Notes under the pieces: model-generated
Database searches by the model: none
Seen by the model: the letters and a program-made list of their open reading frames with translations, nothing else
What the model was told of the DNA's origin: nothing
Shown here: positions 56,599 to 64,000 of the stretch, piece after piece
Layout: each line of letters starts with the position of its first letter
Numbering within the stretch: position 1 is the first letter of the stretch
Assembly: GCA_030704615.1 (NCBI GenBank)
Contig: CM060731.1
Span: 75,868,756 to 75,932,755 of the forward strand
Length of the DNA: 64,000 bases
Direction: 5' to 3'
Source: Takakia lepidozioides
Taxonomy: Eukaryota; Streptophyta; Takakiopsida; Takakiales; Takakiaceae
Program-made: the position numbers and the translations under genes

Positions 56599-58801
56599 AT
56601 GGATCAGGGCATATCTTTCAGTGATTTTGAGGCTTGCATTGGGGATGAAGCAGGTGATACAACGCTCGTAAATGAACAACAACATAGTACTTGCACGACC
56701 TCAGAGGTGTTGCAGCCTACCGAAAGTAGGAACGAGATTCAAGCTGCGGAAAACCTAGCGACGTGGAGAGTCCGGTATGCATCTCTTGCCAAGAATCAAC
56801 GCTTTTGGGCACCATACCATCGTTCAAGTGATGTTTGGGCATTCTTTCTTCTTCACGATCAGAAGTCTGTTGTTGATGTGCAAGTTGTGCAAATAATGAG
56901 GTGCATTATTTGCCACAACAACTACTGTACTGAAGAGCCCTCACAGAGTTCCCAGAGTACCACCAAATCTAGAAAAGGGCTGGTGCAATATAACCCTTCT
57001 CATGGGAGCTCCTCCATGAAGAAGCATCTCCTAAATGAGCATCCAGAGGACTTTGCCAAGTACAAGGCGGAGTCACAATCTACTGAAGGTGGGGTACAAG
57101 CAGGCAGAGTGAAATGCAAGAAGCGTAAGTCTGTTGCTCCATTTATGATCACGGAGTATTTTGGTGGCCAAGGGGGTTACAAAAAGAACGACCTTCCTCA
57201 GCTGAGGTTCATTGAGGACTTGGTCCTTTTCATTGCAAAAGGCTATGAGGCTTTGTCAACTGTGGAGTCACCTTGGCTCCGTAGACTAGTAATGCGCAGG
57301 GACCCTAAAATTCGTTTCCCAACCCGCAAACAGCTGGTTAAGGAATACATCCCAGGTCTGCTTGCCAAAACCATGGAAACCTATGTTTTGCCTGTCCTAG
57401 GTAGTTGTGCAACTGTCACTGTTACATTTGATCTATGGATGTCTAGGACAGGGTTTGATACATTCACGTTCGTTGTGAATTTCATTGATGAAGAGTGGAT
57501 GCCAAGACATGACACTGTAGGCTTGTTCGAGGCTCCTGATACAACTGGGGCTGCCCTAGCAGAAATTGTTAAACCCCTGTTTTCAGATTTCCAATTGACA
57601 GAAAGTAATTGCATATGTCAAAGATGAGGGTTCCAATACCCTAGCTACAGCCTTGTCTTCAGTGGTTACATGTGCTCCTTTGCAACTTGCACAACCATTT
57701 GTAGGTGCTTGCTTTGGACATGTAATGTCCAAAGCCTGCTAGTACGTGACAAATGACACAAAACTTTGTGTCGGATTGAGAGAAGTCTCCCTCAAAATAT
57801 GCACAAGCAGCCTTGCAGAAAACAATTATCTAGACTAAGAAGTCTGGCAAAGGTAGACAAGAGTGGGACAAGGCTTGTATAGAAGCAGGTCTGCCCACCC
57901 GGAAGCTGAAGACTCCTGTCAAAACTCGTTTTGCAAGCAAAGTTGTTCTCTTCCAAGAAAGTCTTGAATACGCCGACGCTATCAATATCTGTTACCGGAG
58001 ACAGTCTCTCCATCTACAAGCTAGAGTGCCATCTGGCTTGACGTGGGCAATTGCCGGTGCTGTTACGGAGACTCTCACACCAATTGTGAAGCAATGTGTT
58101 TTGAATCAGACAAGGGGATAGTGGCTCCTTTCTGATGCACTACATGCGGCAATTGCGATCAGCATTAAGCTACAGGGAGAGTTCAATCGGAGAACTCATG
58201 TCAGCCACCCCTGCAGTGCGGGGACTTTGATTCAGAGCTGGAGATTTTATATGCTCGCATGGCAGCAGAGGCGGCGAGTGTATTGCAACCATTTCTTTCT
58301 TTTGCATGTGCATTTCAGAGTGAAAAAACGCATAACATGATTTCTTTCATGCTCAACCCTCGATACAAGGGTTTACAATGCATCACGGAGTTTCTGGGTA
58401 GGGACAAAGCCAAGATAGTTGTCTCTGAATCCTATAAAAATGCCATGATTCCGTTGCTAGTCAAAGTGTTTAGATTTTTGAACCCTCCTCATGGCAACGA
58501 CGGTCCGCAAGTTGCAGATTGCCCCATGGATTCCTTCTTTGATGCTCCAACATCGGCAGAGGAGGCTTCTGAGGCCCTACTTGTATCGGAATTATCTGTC
58601 TTTCGTCGTCTTGCTGTGTCGGAGGAGGAGGCTGTCAAACCTTTGACTTGGCGAAAGGACCATGCAGTTCGGTTCCCAAATGTTGCATTTTTTGCTAGGC
58701 CGATTCTTGCCATACCTGGATCTCAGATTGAAACTGAGAGAATTTTTTCGGTTGCCGGATTGCTCACAAGCACTTCCCTTTGGAGACGAGAACCCTCTTG
58801 A
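56599..58801 (+). pseudogene. hAT transposase, disrupted
   Basis: The first open part (56599-57627) has a BED-type zinc finger (CIICHNNYC, SSMKKHLLNEHPEDF), a basic stretch, and the catalytic-core start VTVTFDLWMSRTGFDTF. The middle (57615-58258) is full of stops and frameshifts but still shows homologous pieces. The last open part (58259-58801) carries the hAT C-terminal dimerisation motif: VRFPNVAFFARPILAIPGSQ, then IETERIFSVAGLLTS. Terminal inverted repeats and the 8-bp target duplication were not found. The element is inactive. Confidence 0.88.
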
Positions 58802-58869
58802 TGCTCAAGTGGTGCACTTCAGGAGCTGAGGTGCGCACTTCAGCTTTAACAAATAAAAATAAAAATAAA

Positions 58870-59392
58870 AAATGGATACGGATGATCTAGGGCCTCTTTC
58901 TGCTCTAGGGCCTAACACTCTTATTCATCCATACGGCAATGAATCCATAGATCATAAGATACATGGTAACATGAATAATATTCACCACTTTCATTCAAAA
59001 AATTGAAAGAAGAAAGTTGACTCATGTTGAAGCAAGCGTAACATATGGTGTTACTTTAGCCCAAAGAGTTATTGCCTTCCTTTTGGAAAGTGGACACCGT
59101 CTAACAACCATAATAGGTTGGCCAAACCATCCCAAATGACTCAAAAAGTCCGAAGGTACCTACGTATTAAATAACCATCAACCCAATTATCACAATTTTA
59201 TAGTTGGATGCTATAATGGGTAACATCCAATGTCATAGTGTATCTATGTAGTTTTAAGGACCACTTGTAAGGCAGTCTTATTAACCACAAGACCATGTGT
59301 TGGATGTTGAGTATTTGAACTTGAGATCCCCGTGCTACAATGTCATCATTCATTAGAGACTAACCAATACATCTATTAGTCCATCATGTGTT
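58870..59392. other. Spacer between hAT element and kinase fragment
   Basis: AT-rich with AATAAA-like repeats just after the hAT reading frame (58850-58875). No gene or upstream kinase exon was recognised. Confidence 0.4.
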
Positions 59393-60079
59393 GCTCGTCT
59401 GGCCAAGATCATCCCCGAGACCCAAACGCATGTCACCACAAGTGTTGCTGGTACTGTGGGCTACATCGCCCCTGAATACCACCAGACTTGCAGGTACCAG
59501 CCGAGCTCCATCACCTCCCCCACAGCACCCAGCATAAACATCATCTCTGCTAGATCATATCCTTGTATCACGAGAAACTCAAAGAGTGAAGATTCTACTC
59601 CTGTTGTTCTCTTGCATCCAAGTTTTTCTCATTCAAAGACACCAATAGGTACTGTAGAAGTTTGACTGGAAGTTTTATGTGGTGCACAGGTTCACGGAGA
59701 AGAGCAATGTGTATAGCTTTGGGGTGGTGCTGGCTGTGCTGTTGACAGGGAAGTTGCCCGCTAGCCAACTTTTTGTGGAAGCTGCGGGCGGGAGCATTGG
59801 GCACTGGCTGCAGAGCCTGATGCAGTCTGGCACTGCAATAGATGCCCTGGATCCAAAGCTGCGGGGATCAGAATCAGAAGAGAAGGAGATGCTGCTGGCA
59901 AAGAGATTGCAGTCTTTTGCACTGATGATCAGCCTGCTGAGCGCCCATTGAGAAAGGAGGTGCTCCGAACGCTGCTCCAGATTCCAGATTCTCAAGACTC
60001 AGTCTCTTTGAATTCAGAATTCAATTCAGGTTTTGAGATACAACACATAGGTAGGATTGTTAGAGAAGAGAGTTTGTAG
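59393..60079 (+). pseudogene. CORYNE-like receptor pseudokinase, 3' fragment
   Basis: Resembles the C-terminal kinase lobe of CORYNE-type membrane pseudokinases of CLAVATA signalling. Piece 1 (about 59393-59493): VARLAKIIPETQTHVTTSVA, then GTVGYIAPEYHQTC. Piece 2 (59690-60079): RFTEKSNVYSFGVVLAVLLT, GGSIGHWLQSLMQSGTAIDA, then, in a shifted frame from about 59895, KEIAVFCTDDQPAERPLRKE and VLRTLLQIPD. A GT/AG intron (59494-59689) is preserved. No upstream kinase or membrane segment exists in the window and one frameshift is needed, so it is most likely a truncated gene copy. Confidence 0.65.
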
Positions 60080-61026
60080 TTTGTACAAGGAGGTGAAGAC
60101 TCAATTATTTGGGTTGGAAGCGCAACCATGACACACACCAGAAGAAAAGATCACTGCCACACAAGCACATTAACCTGAAAGTTGTAAGCCTTCAAATCCA
60201 TCAAATATGTGTAACATAAACCACTCGAGTTGCACTAATCAAATGCACACAGAATCTGAGGTCTGAAAGTGATCTTGGATCTTCCAAGATTTGCTTGTGC
60301 TTCTGCAACTGTACTTGATCTTATCAAGAAGACTAGCAACTGTTGATCGGTTTACTCTCTTTTTGGCTTACAGGAGTTATCCAAGGAATGTTTTCAATTG
60401 TACACATACTGATACATGGGTGGAGACTACAAGTCTGCCTACAGCTTTGCAGGAGTAGAGACGATAGCAAGCCCACCATTGACCGTTTGATTGTCATAAG
60501 CACTTTGATGAGTGTGTCTTACTTCTCCGAAGTACTTGTCACTGAGAGAAACAGCTAATTTGTGGAATGCAACAGCCAATGTTAGCTATTATGGTCATGC
60601 CCAGCTGGGCTGCCCTCTCAGCCTTCCTCCCAAAGCTTTCAGGAGATCGCAGGCCAACGAGTCCGGAGCCTCGAGCCTCCGGGAGACCAAGAGTGGACCG
60701 GCCTCCCAAGGTTGAATGTTGGTGTAATCATTGTTGGGAAGCAGCAGACCGATCATGCCGCGACCGCATATCATGCAAAGGCTGTTTGTGGAAATAAGTT
60801 GTACTTACAGAAACTGGCAGAAACAAATTAGCTTTTGCTTATGCCAGAGACTTTTTCCTGGGGGTTCTGCTCCAGAGACCCGCCCATGTGCACCACTGAG
60901 GTTATTGGTATTGCAGGGAGTTCCCTGTTTGGAGTAGATTGGAACTGTTTCTCCATAGCCTCCTGACTGAACTGGAAGAAAACCTCCGCCATCGTGGCAG
61001 CAATTCTCTGACGCATTGTGGGTGCC
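60080..61026. other. Spacer between kinase fragment and ABC1K gene
   Basis: A plus-strand frame at 60567-60797 ends in a Cys-rich stretch (CWCNHCWEAADRSC) that I cannot assign. Otherwise no gene was found. It includes the 3' UTR of the ABC1K gene. Confidence 0.35.
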
Positions 61027-62546
61027 CTACTCGATACAAAAGCTAGTGCCAGGGCTCATGTATCTCCTTCCAAAATCACACGGCGGACACCCAGCCCCAC
61101 CTTGACAAGCAGCAGTCCTACAAGGTTGGCAGTCATTTGTGAGCTCCTGTCTCCCACCCCACCTGCTGGTTTTACGACCTCTGGAACTCCTCCAGGCACC
61201 ATCACCATCTCCATGGCAGCTGTCTGCTGCAGACCTTCTGGAGATTGCCATGAATGATGAGATGCGCTCCCACTTGAACTCCCTCTTCTCAGTCAACAAG
61301 TAGAGAGCGTAATACGGGCTGTGTTGTGGGTGTGTAGTCCATCACTAGTCACCTCACAACATAAGGGTACGTAGAACTAAAGGTCTTGAAGTCTGGGTTC
61401 ACTGCTAAACCAAATCCTTCTAGTGATGGAAGCGAACGCGCAGCACCAGGGTGTAGTAAGCGGGCAACCGAAACTGAAATTTGAAGGCGATTTCTAGGAA
61501 CTTCCTTGTGAGCTGTCCAAAACTGAAGTCGGGAACTCCATTCTTGATGATGGCATCTGGGCCCTCACCAAACACCCTCTCCAAAGCCTGTAATCCAGAC
61601 ACAGCTTCAACAATGAAAAGTGATGTCCTTTCTACTCAAGGGTCCTTGTAAACACATTCTGGATGGTGGAGGCTTTAGTAGCACGGTAACAAATCTGAGT
61701 GCCCTTTTTTACTTAAATGCACAGAACCAGTCAAGAAATGGCCATCGACACACAGATCCACTTGTGTAAGTCCCTTCCCAGGTCTCCCTGCCAAAAACCC
61801 AGAACAAAGTTTCATTACTCAGGGCTTCATATTACAACAAAAATAGATACATCTTCTGCAGATCCGGTAGCACTAAATGAATTAGAAAGAAATCTGCCAG
61901 GGAGAAGAAGTCAGAAACCAAACAATGCAATCAGTAAGAATGGTGCAGGATAAACCCCATTGTCATCATGGAGCCAAGACCAATTAATACAATACTCCCT
62001 TGACATTCGCAAGGATATGAGCTTCACAAACAAGGGATGGTTGCCAACCCTATGGAGTCGGGTCTAGATAGAGGGAGTAAGTTCACCCATGAGTTCTGTC
62101 AGTTTTCACTGCTTGATCTTCTATTGCTGTTGTATATTCAGGGAGGTACAGAAGGTTGTATGAGAGTAAGTTGAAAAGGCATGCTTCAGATTACCATCAA
62201 TAGCCTGTGCATCTTGCAAGCAAGCACAAATACAACCGACCCCCTGTAATGAGCTAAATTTGGACTATTTACTTACCAGCCGTACTGCAAACCGATCAGT
62301 GGTTGGCTTTAGCACATCCATTTCCCATAAATCATCAGCCGGGCCCTGCCAATCTCCATTCACCAAGTGGGTGACAGCTGCCAGCATGGCACCCTGGTGC
62401 TTTTTCTCCATGTGGGTGATTAGGCCAAAATCTATTAACTGCAGAGTTCCATCTTGGGTAAAAAGAATGTTCCCAGGATGTGGGTCTGCATGCATGATGC
62501 CTGTATCCATCAGCTGCACCAGCGATGACTCTGTTCCCTTGTTAAC
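61027..62546 (-). CDS. ABC1/UbiB-family atypical kinase (ABC1K), 3' part
   Basis: ABC1K proteins are atypical kinases of plastids and mitochondria tied to prenyl-lipid and quinone metabolism. Three exons: 62546-62277, 61587-61353, 61318-61027. Exon a holds the catalytic HADPHPGNILF (KxGQ-family ATP site partner) and metal-binding IDFGLI, then VTHLVNGDWQG. Exon b gives FGQLTRKFLEIAFKFQFRLP, AYYTLVLR, then, after an apparent extra CG dinucleotide near 61437, SLPSLEGFGLAVNPDFKTF. Exon c gives YALYLLTEKREFKWERISSF and ends at a stop at 61027. Exons for the KxGQ motif and the N-lobe were not found between 62547 and 64000, so the 5' part lies beyond the window or in a long intron. The frameshift makes function uncertain. 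Confidence 0.85.
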
Positions 62547-64000
62547 CTGCAAGGGAGATACCACAATGTGACTTCATACCTACTTTACCGCTACAATCCA
62601 TTGGCAAGAGACCCCAGTTTTGACAGATGGCTCAAGATGATCTTTTTTTGTGGCCCCCCCCCTCACACCTTTGGTATGGAAGGGTGGCCCACTATATGAA
62701 AATCCTAATCAAACCATAGGATCCACGCAGGAAATTGGAGACCCATTCGAGTAATTACTGAGTCATAGTGGTCAGAAAAACTTTATGCTCTTGATCATGA
62801 TGTCAGCGCCAACCAATCATCACCACTTAGTCCCTCCAACTACATTTTATTAGCAATATATTAGATTGAGTTTCATACTCTGGTGGATCCTAGCTCTTCT
62901 GTCAAGGAGATGTCATGGCTACTACAAACAGGGAATTGCTTCGGAGCACGTCTTTCCCTCCACACCTCTGAAGCTTCTCAGCTGGTCCCCCTATCAATGT
63001 ATGTTTGTGTGACTGGTGAATGGCGTATGTAGATCCATGAGGACTATGTGATGCACCAAGCAGGAAAATGACGTTAATCCACAAAAAATCAACGGAAGTC
63101 CAATAAACAAAAATGGCTGTTAAAGATATTAACTCCATTCAGGGACCCCTCAAACTGGGTCTTCTCCTCCGCTTGCCATGACATGTTCCTTAAGGCACTG
63201 TGGGATTGTTACTTGTGCTTCGTCACCAGTCTCTGCAGATCCTAGTACTTCACTTCTCTCTACAACTCTTGTGCAGGGTCCACTGAAAGCACCATTGGCC
63301 ACTCTTTCATTGGCCTCTCTGTCCAATGCCAGCTCCATTTCCACAATCCCATGACAATTTCTGGAATCAATGGCCATCACAGGCCCCACCTCTGAAGTCT
63401 TGGAGTTGGCCGAGCTGTCAGGCTTTTTCTGCAGATTGAAAGGAAAACTTACTTTCCGGGCACCCCACGTGCTTGAAGTCCCAGGGCGGATTCTCTGTTT
63501 CTTGGATGTTCTCATCACCCATTGGCCTCTGAAGGTCTACAGCTCTGAAGGTCTCTTCCTTCACCCCTTCTTGCCTAGCTGCCATTGTCACCCTAGCTCT
63601 CCCACTCTCTGGACCCCCATGCATGACTGCATCTGCAGGGTTGTCCGGTTGAGGCTCAGGCATAAGTTCCGAACAGTTGATTGAAATATGTGTGGGGAAT
63701 TTTGGCAAGAGTCCACCGTAAAATCACAATTCATCAATTGATTGGGAGAGAGTGTGGAGGGCAGAGACCTATATCCTCATTGACTAGAAATATGTTTGAC
63801 ACACCGTAATTCTAATGAGTTATGAACCCTCCCAGATGTGGAGTTTCTAGTTTCTACCCAACTACAGTATGAGAAACCTAAGTCCGAGCTTGCTCAGCTA
63901 ATTGCACTCCAATCACAGGGAATTGAGTCTTCATCTTTAAAAGCACATGGTGATTCCAGAACTCCTGCACTAGTATCGATAAGGCCGGGCGTATGGGCGA
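62547..64000. other. Intron of ABC1K gene or intergenic, with unassigned ORFs
   Basis: Minus-strand frames at 63708-63418 and 63518-63150 overlap in different phases, are open for 96 and 122 codons and contain acidic, Glu/Pro-rich sequence with no known domain. A GTAAGT donor lies inside the overlap. At the right edge a plus-strand frame is open from about 63842 to the window end (YEKPKSELAQLIALQSQG). None can be assigned. Confidence 0.3.

Noticed and set aside
61006-61030. A possible extra intron joining the ABC1K frame to the open frame at 60828-61016
   Set aside because: Donor and acceptor phases fit, but the intron would be only 25 nt, below a workable size. The stop at 61027 is the simpler end.

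Overview
The window is nuclear DNA of a photosynthetic streptophyte, either a plant or a charophycean green alga. The evidence is its intron-rich genes for plant-type proteins: a P3A plasma-membrane H+-ATPase, an aspartic protease with a plant-specific saposin insert, the thylakoid-lumen cyclophilin CYP38, a DUF2358-type chloroplast protein, a PS1-type FHA/PIN protein, a CORYNE-like kinase piece and an ABC1-family kinase. The H+-ATPase lacks the penultimate-threonine tail of vascular-plant pumps. The window also carries a trihelix-like gene inside a PIF/Harbinger-type element and many LINE and Ty3 remnants. Together these lean towards a charophyte such as Chara or a non-vascular plant. That is an inference, not an identification.

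Layout. 1-2869: no gene recognised. 2870-9302 (possibly to 9890), minus: H+-ATPase preceded by an open four-copy repeat. 12418-19179, minus: aspartic protease, 13 exons, complete. 20718-25538, minus: TCF25/Nulp1 (Rqc1-type) gene, with a LINE fragment and its target-site duplication in intron 3. 27398-32064, minus: PS1-like FHA-PIN gene, 9 exons. 32438-34572, plus: DUF2358-family plastid protein, divergent from PS1 across about 370 bp that contains three GATAAG boxes spaced 24 bp apart. 35040-35300: decayed duplicate of part of a PS1 exon. 35683-42199, minus: CYP38, with two 5'-truncated LINEs in intron 5. 43746-45133: PIF/Harbinger-type element with a Myb/trihelix ORF. 45400-49800: L1-like and Ty3/gypsy debris. 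50641-54016, plus: ATG18/WIPI PROPPIN gene, 4 exons. 56599-58801, plus: broken hAT transposase. 59393-60079, plus: frameshifted CORYNE-like kinase fragment. 61027-62546, minus: 3' half of an ABC1K gene, with an apparent 2-nt frameshift.

Exon joins were chosen by conserved protein sequence, GT/AG ends and reading phase. Five genes close perfectly in phase: protease 502 aa, TCF25 664 aa, PS1 770 aa, DUF2358 235 aa and ATG18 413 aa. CYP38 also closes, at 480 aa, but its first donor is weak. In the H+-ATPase two short conserved segments could not be located.

The genes do not form an operon-like unit. They are independent housekeeping loci for proton pumping, vacuolar proteolysis, ribosome-associated quality control, meiotic spindle geometry, photosystem assembly and autophagy, separated and interrupted by transposon debris. 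I saw no tRNA, rRNA or CRISPR array.
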